A DNA stretch of 64,000 nucleotides. Origin: Hydrogenoanaerobacterium saccharovorans (GTDB lineage: Bacteria; Bacillota; Clostridia; Oscillospirales; Ruminococcaceae). This document shows, one piece after another, positions 46,368-55,468 of the stretch. The notes under the pieces are model-generated. The model was not told the DNA's origin, searched no databases, and worked only from the letters and a program-made list of their open reading frames with translations. The DNA is taken from assembly GCF_016901815.1 (NCBI RefSeq), contig NZ_JACSNR010000002.1, positions 124,001-188,000 of the forward strand, written 5' to 3'. The position numbers and the translations under genes were made by a program. The stretch's first letter is position 1; each line of letters opens with the position of its first letter.

Positions 46368-47720
46368 ATGGAAAATTCTATCTTATTTATGATTTTACTG
46401 CAGGTGTTTCTGATCCTGCTCAACGCAGTCTTTGCCAGTGCGGAGATTGCCGTAATTTCTATCAATGACGCCAAGCTGGCCCGAATGGCAGCGGAGGGAG
46501 ACAAACGGGCCGTGCGTCTGGCTCGTCTGACCAGCCAACCGGCCCGCTTTCTCGCCACCATTCAGGTAGCTATCACTCTGTCCGGCTTCCTGGGCAGCGC
46601 CTTTGCGGCGGAAAACTTTTCAGACGGCCTGGTCAATTGGCTGGTAGGCCTGGGTGTGGGCATTCCCGCTGCTACCCTGGACGCCATCGCCGTGGTCATC
46701 ATCACGCTGGTTTTGTCCTACTTTACCCTGATCTTTGGTGAGTTGGTTCCCAAACGGGTGGCCATGCGTAAGGCAGAGTCTCTGGCGCTGGGAATCTCCG
46801 GCCTGATCTCCGCCATCGCCAAGCTGTTTGCCCCTATTGTGTGGTTCCTGACCGCTTCCACCAATGCCGTCCTCCGCCTGCTTGGCATCGACCCCAATGC
46901 CGAGGAGGAGACCGTCAGCGAGGAGGAGATCCGCATGATGGTGGATGTGGGTACCCAGAAAGGCACCATTGACCACGAAGAAAAGCAATTCATCCAAAAC
47001 GTCTTTGAGTTTGACGACTTGACCGCCGGGGAGATTGCCACCCACCGAACCGACCTGACCATTCTGTGGCTGGAGGAGAGCATGGAGGAGTGGGCCGCCA
47101 CCATCCACAACAGCCGCCACACCCGGTATCCTGTGTGTGGAGAATCCGCGGACGATGTGGTGGGTATCCTCAATGCAAAAGATTACTTCCGCCTGACGGA
47201 CCGGAGCCGTGAGACCGTAATGGAACAGGCGGTGGAGACTCCCTATTTGGTACCGGACAGCGTCAAGGCGGATGTACTGTTTCGCAACATGAAGGGCAGT
47301 TGTCATCCCTTAGCGGTGGTGCTGGACGAATATGGCGGCATGACGGGTATCGTCACCATCAATGATCTTGTGGAGCAGTTGGTGGGAGATCTGGGTGAGG
47401 AGGATGTATGCCGAAGCGATTTCCCCCTGATCGAGGCTGTGGACTCCGGCACCTGGAAGATCCGTGGAGAGGCGCCCCTGGAGGAGGTTGCCCAAACACT
47501 TGGTGTCACGCTGCCCTGCGAGGACTTCGATACCTTTAACGGACTGATCTTCGGGGCCATGGCCACCATTCCGGAGGATGGAGCCACCATCGAGGTGGAG
47601 ACTGCTGGCCTGGTGATCCGGATCACCGAGATCCGAAATCATCAAGTGGTAACTGCGTTGGTTTGCCTGGCAGAGCCGCAGAACACAGAAAAGCCGGAAC
47701 ATAGAGATGAGCATGAGTAA
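46368..47720 (+). CDS. Hemolysin-family / CorC-type CBS membrane protein
   Basis: Protein of 450 residues. The N-terminal CNNM/DUF21 membrane domain has about four hydrophobic segments (ASAEIAVISINDAKLARMA and FGELVPKRVAMRKAE). Two CBS domains (about 205-325, including VLDEYGGMTGIVTINDLVEQLVGDL) and a C-terminal CorC_HlyC domain follow. Members are linked to magnesium or cobalt efflux. GAGGAGG precedes the ATG. Its composition is less GC-rich than the chromosome on either side. It overlaps the next reading frame by 14 bases. Confidence 0.92.
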   Translation: MENSILFMILLQVFLILLNAVFASAEIAVISINDAKLARMAAEGDKRAVRLARLTSQPARFLATIQVAITLSGFLGSAFAAENFSDGLVNWLVGLGVGIPAATLDAIAVVIITLVLSYFTLIFGELVPKRVAMRKAESLALGISGLISAIAKLFAPIVWFLTASTNAVLRLLGIDPNAEEETVSEEEIRMMVDVGTQKGTIDHEEKQFIQNVFEFDDLTAGEIATHRTDLTILWLEESMEEWAATIHNSRHTRYPVCGESADDVVGILNAKDYFRLTDRSRETVMEQAVETPYLVPDSVKADVLFRNMKGSCHPLAVVLDEYGGMTGIVTINDLVEQLVGDLGEEDVCRSDFPLIEAVDSGTWKIRGEAPLEEVAQTLGVTLPCEDFDTFNGLIFGAMATIPEDGATIEVETAGLVIRITEIRNHQVVTALVCLAEPQNTEKPEHRDEHE

Positions 47721-48168
47721 CCTGTCTTTAAAACCTGTCACCTATAAAAATCACAGAGCTGCAGAGGCACCGGAAGTATTCCCATACCAGACCGGGTTTA
47801 TCGAAAGTGTTGCGGAATATATGAAAGAGGCGGATCAGCTGGCGGCGTGGCATCCCATGTGCATCTATGACAAAGATAGCATAATGGGTTTTACCATGTA
47901 CTGAATGATTCAGGAGCCGGCGTATACAAGACTTTGGTTCGACCGCCTGCTGATTGACAAGCAGCATCAAGGTAAAGGCTATGCAAAGCCTGCGGTCCAG
48001 CTGATCCTACAGGAGATCTGTTCCCACTATCCCAATGCAAATATTTATCTCAGCGTGTACGCACAAAACCATCCGGCAATCGCTTTATATCGCTCCTTTG
48101 GATTTGCATTTACAGGCGAACTGGATACCAAAGGGGAAGAAATCATGATATATCGAAATGCCCTCTGA
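47707..48168 (+). pseudogene. GNAT acetyltransferase (spermidine acetyltransferase-like) with an in-frame TGA
   Basis: The ORF LSLKPVTYKNHRAAEAPEVF ... IMGFTMY is ended by TGA at 47902-47904 and continues in the same frame as MIQEPAYTRLWFDRLLIDKQHQGKGYAKPAVQLILQE through the acetyl-CoA loop (QHQGKGY) to YRSFGFAFTGELDTKGEEIMIY. In BltD-like proteins the stop position is normally Gly, so a single GGA-to-TGA change fits. Either recently inactivated or read through. It overlaps the CorC-like gene. Confidence 0.85.
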
Positions 48169-48241
48169 GAAAGTAGTTGTATCCAATATAAGCAGTATGT
48201 TTCGAGTAAAGCACGATACTACGCTTCTATTCCCATAAGAA

Positions 48242-48529
48242 TCAGGCATCCCTCTCCGCTTCTTCCGGAAAGGGATGCCTGTCTGTTTCAAAGTGATTCA
48301 ACTCGTATGCCAATTCCCATGCTAATTGGAATCCGCAAAGGAAACTGTCCATAGATCGTTCCTCTGTGATTAGGTTCTGTGCGTCCATGATCCGCAACAC
48401 CAGTTTTCTCTCTGGCTTTTCCAATCTCTCAATGAGTTGTTGGTGGCAAGTTTCAATTTTCTGCTCAGACTCTGCCATAGGCAGTGGCGTGTAAAATCTG
48501 TAGTAGAATTTTTTCAGGGCGTTGTTCAT
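48242..48529 (-). CDS. Small DUF6809-like protein
   Basis: Ninety-five residues. MNNALKKFYYRFYTPLPMAE, then RKLVLRIMDAQNLITEERSMDSFLCGFQLAWELAYELN, matches my memory of DUF6809 proteins often found near clostridial mobile elements; that match should be treated as moderate. ATG 48529 follows AAGGAGGT. Unknown function. It is lower in GC than chromosomal genes. Confidence 0.65.
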   Translation of the reverse strand: MNNALKKFYYRFYTPLPMAESEQKIETCHQQLIERLEKPERKLVLRIMDAQNLITEERSMDSFLCGFQLAWELAYELNHFETDRHPFPEEAERDA

Positions 48530-48700
48530 ATACTCTACCTCCTTGCAGCAAGACAACATACCACAGGTCAGTTTGAAAAGCCACCGAAATATTTTTCTCC
48601 AGCAAATGCGTTATAATCAATTTTTGCAGACCATACACCGCAGTCCGAGGGCAGAAAACTTACCACCTTGCGAGAGCCGGTAGTTGTCCTGTTAAATAAG

Positions 48701-48736
48701 AAATTAGAGCCTGTGGTGCTCCACAAGCCCTAATTT
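48701..48736 (-). terminator. Likely terminator of the tRNA-Ser transcript
   Basis: Sixteen-base arms (48701-48716 and 48721-48736) with two mismatches and a TGCT loop, followed leftwards by TTTCTTATTT. Confidence 0.6.
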
Positions 48737-48751
48737 TCCCCATACACGGCG

Positions 48752-48792
48752 TTAAGCCCCATAGGTCCACATTGTGTACCTATGGGGCTTAA
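48752..48792. repeat. Perfect 15-bp inverted repeat downstream of the tRNA genes
   Basis: TTAAGCCCCATAGGT (48752-48766) and its complement (48778-48792) enclose an 11-base loop. It has no T-tract on either side, so it is not a standard terminator. The gap 48530-48813 otherwise holds no gene. Confidence 0.75.
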
Positions 48793-48813
48793 CCCTTTGG
48801 GTGCTCTTTTATT

Positions 48814-48904
48814 TGGCGGAGATGGAGGGACTCGAACCCTCGCGCCAGTTTCCCGACCTACGCCCTTAGCAGGGGCGCCTCTTCACCAACTTGAGTACAT
48901 CTCC
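48814..48904 (-). tRNA. tRNA-Ser (GCU)
   Basis: GGAGATG/CATCTCC acceptor stem, long class II variable arm, TTCGAGTCC T-loop, anticodon GCT in CTGCTAA, and encoded GCCA 3' end. Second of two tandem tRNA-Ser genes. Confidence 0.95.
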
Positions 48905-48950
48905 ATAGTGAAGTTAACCAATAAAATTATGAACTTGTTCGGAACGATGT

Positions 48951-49037
48951 TGGCGGAGAGAGTGGGATTCGAACCCACGGCTCTTTCGAGTCACCGGTTT
49001 TCAAGACCGGCTCCTTAAACCGCTCGGACATCTCTCC
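48951..49037 (-). tRNA. tRNA-Ser (UGA)
   Basis: GGAGAGA/TCTCTCC acceptor stem, long variable arm, GTTCGAATC T-loop, anticodon TGA in CTTGAAA, encoded GCCA. It precedes tRNA-Ser(GCU) by 46 bases. Confidence 0.95.
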
Positions 49038-49116
49038 ATATCGGTTGAACTGTAAGCTATTCTACCATATCCTTTCCCATTAGTCAAGGAGAAATTTTAT
49101 CTTTTGAAAATACAAA

Positions 49117-49149
49117 TCGGACAGACACCTTCCAGCGGCATCTGTCCGA
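49117..49149 (-). terminator. Terminator of the 49173 gene
   Basis: TCGGACAGA/TCTGTCCGA stem followed leftwards by TTTGTATTTTC. Confidence 0.8.
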
Positions 49150-49172
49150 CTCAAATTCCATATTACAGGGGG

Positions 49173-51308
49173 TCAGTTGGATTCGGTTCCCTTCTGGCGG
49201 ACCGGATCGGTAATTCCCATACCCGAACCCGACGGCGATACAAAGCTGAACAGCACCCGTCCCTCGGCGTCAGCGCCCAGGATTCGGGGTTCGGCATTGC
49301 TCACCTTCAGCCCGGTGGAGATCCGGTTCATGGCACTGCCCAGTTCCAGCACCTTCAGCTCAAAGACCACATTCTCCTCTCCGGGCTGGGAGACCTGCTC
49401 AAAGTAGTAGACCCGGTCATTGAGGATCAGCCGGGGGCCGGCCTCTGCGTTATCCGGCAGGATAAAGGAGAAGGTGGCATCACTTTCAAAGTAATGCACT
49501 GTACCGGCAATATACCCGGTGAGTTCTTCGGTGTCCCGGTTGGGATACAGCACTACCAGATAGTCATCGGTGCTGACCTCGGTGATCACTGTCCCGGGAT
49601 AGATGGATACCCGCCGGCCTTCCAGCAGACCGGTGAGAACCTCTTCGTCCTCATCGTCCTTCTTCTGGTTCTTCCTGCGGTCGGCTTCCTGCTCCTCCAG
49701 CTTTTCTTCCAGCTCATCCAGATCATACCGGGTATAGTACAGGGTGCTGCCGTCCTGGACTTCCGCTGTCAGGATCGAGCTGCCCTGCTGGATAAACCGC
49801 GGACGTGCCAGACGGATCTCCGGCTCGCCCTCCGGCTGGGTGGGATGCGCTGCCAGCAGAATGGGCTCTGTATCCTCAGCCCGGAGCAGCCACAGTCCGG
49901 TGTCGTCCACATAGCAGAGCTGTTCCCCATCATCGGAGCAGTCATATTCCAGGCCCTGGGCCTCCTCGGGAAGCACCAGTTCCTCCACCTGGCTGAGCCG
50001 GCTGTCCAGCAGGATCACCCGGTCCTCAGCAAAGACCAGGACGCCCGTGCCATCCGCTGTGACCTCTGCCCGGAGCAGTGCGGAGGATTCCGGCTGTTCC
50101 GGAATCTCAGCCGAACGGATCACACCGCCGGTCCGGGGATTGACCCCATACAGGTACATCTGATACCCCGATGCGGTGTGCTGGATATGATAGAGGAGGA
50201 TATTCCCATCCAGGATTCCCGCCTGGGTCAGGGCAAATTCCGCTTCGATCTCCGGAGTGATCTCACCGATCTGTCCGATGCTCAGGAAGTAGCCCTCCAC
50301 CGACACCTGGGCCGGGTCGATGATCTGGCTGCGTTTGCTCACAAACCGGTAGCGTCCGTCTGAGCCGCAGACCATGGTAAAGTAATGGGTACGGGTGTGG
50401 ACGCCGCCCTCGGTAAAGCCGACTTCGTTATAGTCATAGACCTCGGCAGTGAGCACGCCCATGAGGTCCCGGTGCACCGATACCAGACAGTATCCGCCAT
50501 TCTCCGCCGGATCATCAAAGGCAGGCCGCTCACCGGTCAGCTCCGGGAGCTGTGCTGTGGAAAACAGCATGGACTTATCCTCTTCCCGGTAGTACCGGGT
50601 CTCCTTGAGCGAAACATTGGCGCCGTCCGCAAAGTAATACTGCGCCCGTCCCAGGAATTCCGAATAGGGGATCTGATACCAGCTTCCCTTCTGCCCGGTA
50701 ATCAGATAGCCTTCAGCGGAACCGTCCGCGATCATCTGGTACAGGGTATACTTCGCCACCGATTCCGGCGGGATCTCCTGGGCCGAGTTGAAATCGGAAT
50801 CCATCAGGGTCAGGCTGACAATATAGAAATATTCGTCCCACCAGGGCTGGAGTTCCTCAAAGGTCACACCGTCAGGGAACACAGTGTAGATATGCAGCCG
50901 CACCTGTTCATATACATCGGTGCTGACGGTGTAATAGCCGGTCTCCCCTGCGGCATTCACCGCCCGGGCAAAGACCTTTTCCTCGCCCCGGAGCAGGGTG
51001 ATCTCCCCGCCGTCCGCAAACAGAATGCGGATGCCGCCGCTGTAATCCTGGATCTGGGCCTCCTCATTGGGGGAGAACCGGGCATGGGCCAGCAGTTCGA
51101 TCAGCTTGGCAGAATCCGCCTCGCCCATCCGGGCATCCAGCAGGGCATTGCCATGGGTGACCGTCACAGTGCCGGTGTGTTCTGCCAGATCCGGAATCTC
51201 TGCCGGAGCCTTGGCGGCAAAAAAGCCGAAATAGACCGCAAGGCCCACCGCAATCACAAGCAGCAGACCCATTCCCAATTTGATTCTGTTCTTCAGTTCC
51301 ATGGACAT
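49173..51308 (-). CDS. Large membrane-anchored extracytoplasmic protein, unknown function
   Basis: About 711 residues. One N-terminal membrane segment (LGMGLLLVIAVGLAVYFGFF) follows a short basic cytoplasmic tail, and the rest should lie outside the cell. The bulk is beta-rich with repeated short strands such as YHIQHTASGYQMYLYGVNPRTGG, LLRAEVTADGTGVLVFAEDRVILLD and DCSDDGEQLCYVDDTGLWLLRAED, suggesting a beta-propeller-like (TolB-type) fold. A highly charged coiled stretch (LDELEEKLEEQEADRRKNQK) lies near residue 530. ATG 51308 is used; a TTG at 51317 has better ribosome-binding-site spacing and may be the true start. No family is recognised. Confidence 0.7.
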   Translation of the reverse strand: MSMELKNRIKLGMGLLLVIAVGLAVYFGFFAAKAPAEIPDLAEHTGTVTVTHGNALLDARMGEADSAKLIELLAHARFSPNEEAQIQDYSGGIRILFADGGEITLLRGEEKVFARAVNAAGETGYYTVSTDVYEQVRLHIYTVFPDGVTFEELQPWWDEYFYIVSLTLMDSDFNSAQEIPPESVAKYTLYQMIADGSAEGYLITGQKGSWYQIPYSEFLGRAQYYFADGANVSLKETRYYREEDKSMLFSTAQLPELTGERPAFDDPAENGGYCLVSVHRDLMGVLTAEVYDYNEVGFTEGGVHTRTHYFTMVCGSDGRYRFVSKRSQIIDPAQVSVEGYFLSIGQIGEITPEIEAEFALTQAGILDGNILLYHIQHTASGYQMYLYGVNPRTGGVIRSAEIPEQPESSALLRAEVTADGTGVLVFAEDRVILLDSRLSQVEELVLPEEAQGLEYDCSDDGEQLCYVDDTGLWLLRAEDTEPILLAAHPTQPEGEPEIRLARPRFIQQGSSILTAEVQDGSTLYYTRYDLDELEEKLEEQEADRRKNQKKDDEDEEVLTGLLEGRRVSIYPGTVITEVSTDDYLVVLYPNRDTEELTGYIAGTVHYFESDATFSFILPDNAEAGPRLILNDRVYYFEQVSQPGEENVVFELKVLELGSAMNRISTGLKVSNAEPRILGADAEGRVLFSFVSPSGSGMGITDPVRQKGTESN

Positions 51309-51613
51309 GTGCGTCAACCGTTCCTTTGGTTTATCCGTTCTAAAAAACTCCCACTTGCCGGAGAAAACAGTTCTCTGATCCAGCCCGGGTCAGACAGGGA
51401 TTGTCCCGCTGTCCGGCTGGGTTAAGCTCCCCCATGCCCGTTCACCGGGCCGGGAAAGACAGAATGCCCCCTTTCCCAGGCCGCATCCGGCAGTCTGGTC
51501 CAGAGGCTCCGGGAACGCAGGAGCGTCCCCTCCGGAACTGCAAAAGCAGTCCGCTGCAGTCAGGCTATTCCACGGTTTTATACGGCAAATGGTATAATCA
51601 TCCAGCTATAGAA

Positions 51614-51648
51614 GTGGTATAATAGCCGTCTTACGGCTATTATACCAC
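51614..51648. repeat. Third copy of the TATAAT palindrome
   Basis: Perfect 15-bp arms GTGGTATAATAGCCG/CGGCTATTATACCAC with a 5-base loop, sharing the core GGTATAATAGCCG with the copies at 10487 and 10598. It lies in the 486-base gene-free gap 51309-51794, which also contains a second GGTATAAT at about 51589 and the cinA promoter. Confidence 0.85.
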
Positions 51649-51696
51649 ATTTCCCAGTTTATGCATGGGTTTTCTTGTATTTATCCCCATAAAAAA

Positions 51697-51725
51697 TTGA
51701 AAAATCCGACAGATGCGTATATACT
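51697..51725 (+). promoter_or_regulatory. Promoter for cinA
   Basis: TTGAAA and TATACT with a 17-base spacer. Confidence 0.75.
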
Positions 51726-51794
51726 GATATTCAGCAGAACGATACCGGAACAGACGGATGGTTTTTTCCGGCGTCCCGACAGGAGGGAATGAAT

Positions 51795-53054
51795 TTGAAC
51801 TGTGAGATTATAGCGGTGGGCGATGAGGTGCTCACCGGTGATATTGTGAATACCAATGCCCGGGAAATCGCAGCCGGGCTGGAAGATGCCGGTGTGCGGG
51901 TGCGCCGGCAGATTGTGACCAGCGACAATCCCGCTGAGATCCGCCAGACGCTGGCAGAGGCCTTTGACCGCAGCGATGTGATCCTGACCATCGGCGGCCT
52001 GGGTCCCACCTATGACGACATCACCCGGGAATCCGCGGCAGAGCAGATGGGAGTCCCGCTGGTCCGGGACCCGGAAACAGAGCGGCGCATCCGGGAGTAT
52101 TTCACTGCCACAGGCCGGGAACTCACCGACAACAACTGGCGGCAGGCCATGATCCCCGAGGGCGGCGAAGCCCTGGTGAACCTCAACGGCACCGCACCGG
52201 GCATCTGGCTGGAGAAGAACGGCAAGATCCTGGTACAGCTCCCCGGCCCGCCCCGGGAATGTCTGCCCATCTTCCGGGAATCGGTACTGCCCCGGCTGCG
52301 TGAGCGCACCGGTCAGAAGCGGGTGACCCGGTCGGTACGCATCTTCGGTATCCCCGAAGCGGCAGCCGAGAGCCGTCTGCATGACCGCATGACCGCCTCC
52401 CGGAACCCTGTCATCGCCCCCTATGTCAAGGATGGCGAGGTGGAGATCCGTCTGCGTGCCTGGGCCGATACCGAAGAGGCAGCCTATGCCCTCACCGAAG
52501 CCCCTGCCCGGGAGATTGCCGCCGAATTCGGCGACCACGCATACAGTCTGAACGGCGAGAGCCTTTCGGAAGTGCTGGTGCGCACCCTGCGGGAAAACGG
52601 GCTCCATGCCACCGCCGCGGAAAGCTGTACCGGCGGTATGGTCACCGCTGCCATCACCTCGGTTGCCGGGGCATCGGAGGTGTTTGACGGCGGTGTGTGC
52701 AGCTATGCCAACGCCGTCAAGGCCGGTCTGCTGGGCGTTTCGGAGGAGACCCTCCGGGAGCACGGCGCTGTATCCGAAGCCTGTGCCGCTGAAATGGCAC
52801 GGGGTGTCCGGAAACTCATGAGAGCTGACCTTGCCGTATCGGTCACCGGTATTGCCGGACCGGGCGGCGGCACTCCGGAAAAGCCGGTGGGCACCGTCTG
52901 CTTCGGCGTCTCTACCCCCGACGGGGAATACACCCTCACCCGGCACTACCGCTCCCAGGGCAGCAGTGTCCGGGAGTCGAACCGGACCCGGTCCGCTCTG
53001 GAAGCCCAGTTCCAGCTGCTCCTTGCCGCCCGCAGGCTGGGAAAGAAACAGTAA
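51795..53054 (+). CDS. cinA: CinA-like competence/damage-inducible protein with NMN deamidase domain
   Basis: About 419 residues. The N-terminal COG1058 (molybdopterin-binding-like) domain is IIAVGDEVLTGDIVNTNA, with GGLGPTYDDITRE. The C-terminal PncC domain (ESCTGGMVTAAITSVAGASEVFDGGVCSYANAVK and VSVTGIAGPGGGTPEKPVGTV) deamidates nicotinamide mononucleotide. An ATG at 51789 is only 2 bases from AGGAGG, whereas TTG 51795 is 8 bases away and gives the family start MNCEIIAVG, so TTG is preferred. Confidence 0.94.
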   Translation: MNCEIIAVGDEVLTGDIVNTNAREIAAGLEDAGVRVRRQIVTSDNPAEIRQTLAEAFDRSDVILTIGGLGPTYDDITRESAAEQMGVPLVRDPETERRIREYFTATGRELTDNNWRQAMIPEGGEALVNLNGTAPGIWLEKNGKILVQLPGPPRECLPIFRESVLPRLRERTGQKRVTRSVRIFGIPEAAAESRLHDRMTASRNPVIAPYVKDGEVEIRLRAWADTEEAAYALTEAPAREIAAEFGDHAYSLNGESLSEVLVRTLRENGLHATAAESCTGGMVTAAITSVAGASEVFDGGVCSYANAVKAGLLGVSEETLREHGAVSEACAAEMARGVRKLMRADLAVSVTGIAGPGGGTPEKPVGTVCFGVSTPDGEYTLTRHYRSQGSSVRESNRTRSALEAQFQLLLAARRLGKKQ

Positions 53055-53132
53055 CCCATACGCATTTTTTGAACCATTGATCTCTGCCGGTGCAGCAGCC
53101 GGCCTGTCAGCGTCAGGAAGGGAAGTTTTGTC

Positions 53133-53840
53133 ATGCATACCCAAGCACTCAAATATCTCAATGAAGAAAGGATGCTCAATATTGCCATGAGCGAGGCAGT
53201 CCGCCGGGGCAATGCGGAGATTCTCTCGGCAGAGCGGGGGGCTGTCCTGCTCCGGGAGAAAAACTCCGGCGTCTATATGCTCTATGCCCGGGACTATGCC
53301 CCCGGAGAGGCTCTGCTGAACCTGCTCCTGGAACGGGACGATGTCCGGGAGCTGAGCGTCACCCGGGCCGACCTCTGCCGCAAGGCGGAGGAACTGCTGG
53401 GACTCCGGCTGGATTTTGAATACTATCATGTGGCCTATCTGGAGAACCGTCCGCCGGAACCTGCGGGCCGTCTGGAGATCCGCACCCCGTCGGAGGAGCT
53501 GGCTGGCGTGATTGCCGATCACTATGAGCACCTCAATGAGGAGCAGGTGATCGCCCATATCCGCCGGGGACACCTGTTCGGCGGCTTCCTCGGGGACAAA
53601 CTGGTGGGCTTCATCGGGGAACACCCCGAGGGCAGCATCGGCATTCTGGAAGTACTGCCGGAATTCCGCCGGCACGGCTATGCCTATGATCTGGAGAGCT
53701 TCATGATCGACCGGCACTTCAACCAGGGCAAGATCCCCTTTGCACAGATCTCCACCGACAACGAGAAATCCCTCTCCCTGCAGCGCAAGCTGGGTATGAC
53801 CCAGGCAGAACAGTCCTGCTTCTGGCTGGCCCGGCGCTGA
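53133..53840 (+). CDS. GNAT-family N-acetyltransferase
   Basis: Protein of 235 residues in two parts: an N-terminal domain (about 1-105) and a C-terminal GNAT domain with GFLGDKLVGFIGEHPEGSIGILEVLPEFRRHGYAYDLESFMID (acetyl-CoA site) and ISTDNEKSLSLQRKLGM. The acceptor is unknown. AGGAAGGGAAG precedes the ATG. It follows cinA by 78 bases and may share its transcript. Confidence 0.88.
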   Translation: MHTQALKYLNEERMLNIAMSEAVRRGNAEILSAERGAVLLREKNSGVYMLYARDYAPGEALLNLLLERDDVRELSVTRADLCRKAEELLGLRLDFEYYHVAYLENRPPEPAGRLEIRTPSEELAGVIADHYEHLNEEQVIAHIRRGHLFGGFLGDKLVGFIGEHPEGSIGILEVLPEFRRHGYAYDLESFMIDRHFNQGKIPFAQISTDNEKSLSLQRKLGMTQAEQSCFWLARR

Positions 53841-53851
53841 CTGTCCATCAT

Positions 53852-53893
53852 AAAAAAGAACCGGCGCCCCTGCATGGAAGCGCCGGTTTTTCT
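53852..53893. terminator. Bidirectional terminator between the GNAT gene and rmuC
   Basis: AACCGGCG/CGCCGGTT stem flanked by an A run and a T run. Confidence 0.85.
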
Positions 53894-53906
53894 GTTCTGT
53901 CTGGGG

Positions 53907-55268
53907 TCATTCCCCGTCCGGGACAGGGGTGTCCGGGTCTGCTGCCCGGTCGGGCTCTTCCGGCTCCGGCAGGGCGGTGTATTCCTCCGGCTCGTCCAGT
54001 TCCAGGATCTCCCGGGCGGTGGAGCTGTCCAGGGTCTCCACGTCCTTGAGCCGCCGGCGGATCTGCCGGGTGCGCACGCCCACCAGCTTGTCCAGCTCCC
54101 GGGAAGCCTGATCCAGCCGGTTCTGAGTGAGGGTGAGCACCTTCTCGAAGCTCTCGAACTCGGTGCGCACTGCCCGCAGCACCTCCCAGACCTCGCTGCT
54201 CCGGCGCTGGATTGCCACACTGCGGAAGCCCATCTGCAGGCTGTTGAGCAATGCCGCCATGGTGCTGGGGCCAGCGATGTTGATCATATAGTCCCGCTGG
54301 AGCACCTCCACCATGCCCCGGTTCACCAGCTCGGCATAGAGTCCCTCGAAGGGCACGAACAGGATACCGAATTCGGTGGTGTGCGGCGGGTCGATGTACT
54401 TGTCATGGATATCCTTGGCGGACTGCCGCACCCGGGCGGTGAGCACTGCCGCTGCCGCATCCACTGCCGCGGCGTCCCCGCTCTCATAGGCGTCCCGGAG
54501 CTGGGCGTAGGCGTCGCCATGGAACTTGGCGTCGATGGGCAGATAGGTAAAACTTCCATCCAGGTTGGGCAGCTTCACCGCGAATTCCACCCGCTCCCGG
54601 CTGCCCGGACGGGTGGCGACATTCTCATCATACTGTTCCGGGGCCAGGATCTCCCGCAGAATGGAGCCCAGCTGGATCTCCCCGAGAATGCCCCGGGTCT
54701 TGACATTGGAGAGCACCTTCTTGAGGTCGCCTACACCGGCTGCCAGGGTCTGCATCTCGCCCAGGCCTTTATAAACCTGCTCCAGCCGCTCATTCACCAG
54801 CCGGAAGGACTGGGTCATGCGCTCCTCCAGGGTGCGCTGCAGCTTTTCGTCCACTACGCCCCGCATCTCGTCCAGCTTTTCGGCGTTCTGCCGCTGCATG
54901 GCCAGAAGCCGCTGTTCGGTGGTCTGGCGCACCTGCTCCAGCTTCTGTTCGTTCTCCATGGCAAAGCTCGCAAACCGCCGGTCCAGACGGCTGAGCTGTT
55001 CCGCTGTCACTTCCTGCATCAGCCGCTGGTTGTCGGTGAGCACCTTGGCCATCCGTTCGGTGCTGCGGCCCACTGAGTCATCCAGTTCCATCTTGAGCCG
55101 GCTCAGTTCCCCGGCGCTCACCGTCTGCTGGCGGCGCAGTTCCTCAGCCAGGCGGTCAAATTCCGCCTCCTGGTCCCGGACGGTCCGGTTCTGCCGCACC
55201 AGCAAAAGAATCACCAGCACCAGCAGCACCGCTGTCAGCCCGGTGAGCAGATAGAGAAGATATTCCAT
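53907..55268 (-). CDS. rmuC: RmuC-family DNA recombination protein
   Basis: Protein of 453 residues. An N-terminal membrane segment (YLLYLLTGLTAVLLVLVILLLV) is followed by a long coiled coil (about 30-180) and the RmuC nuclease-like domain (GILGEIQLGSILREILAPEQY, VEFAVKLPNLDGSFTYLPIDAKF and FVPFEGLYAELV). The family is implicated in limiting recombination at inverted repeats. The acidic C-terminal tail is unremarkable. GGAG lies before the ATG; a leftward single gene. Confidence 0.93.
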   Translation of the reverse strand: MEYLLYLLTGLTAVLLVLVILLLVRQNRTVRDQEAEFDRLAEELRRQQTVSAGELSRLKMELDDSVGRSTERMAKVLTDNQRLMQEVTAEQLSRLDRRFASFAMENEQKLEQVRQTTEQRLLAMQRQNAEKLDEMRGVVDEKLQRTLEERMTQSFRLVNERLEQVYKGLGEMQTLAAGVGDLKKVLSNVKTRGILGEIQLGSILREILAPEQYDENVATRPGSRERVEFAVKLPNLDGSFTYLPIDAKFHGDAYAQLRDAYESGDAAAVDAAAAVLTARVRQSAKDIHDKYIDPPHTTEFGILFVPFEGLYAELVNRGMVEVLQRDYMINIAGPSTMAALLNSLQMGFRSVAIQRRSSEVWEVLRAVRTEFESFEKVLTLTQNRLDQASRELDKLVGVRTRQIRRRLKDVETLDSSTAREILELDEPEEYTALPEPEEPDRAADPDTPVPDGE

Positions 55269-55359
55269 CTCCTTTCCACCCCTTCTTCAAAAAATCTGTT
55301 CTCATTGTAGCATATTTTATCCCCGCCGCCCAGCCCGGTCAAAAAACTCTGTCCTGCCC

Positions 55360-55388
55360 TTGCAATAATTTTGCCCATCGGGTACACT
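55360..55388 (+). promoter_or_regulatory. Promoter for the DUF4358-like lipoprotein
   Basis: TTGCAA and TACACT separated by 17 bases. Confidence 0.65.
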
Positions 55389-55468
55389 ATTGTAATGCGG
55401 CCGGTCAGTAAATGTCTGCCGGCTGGGTACACAAACCAAATTTATCAAAAAACAAGGAGTTCATTCTC

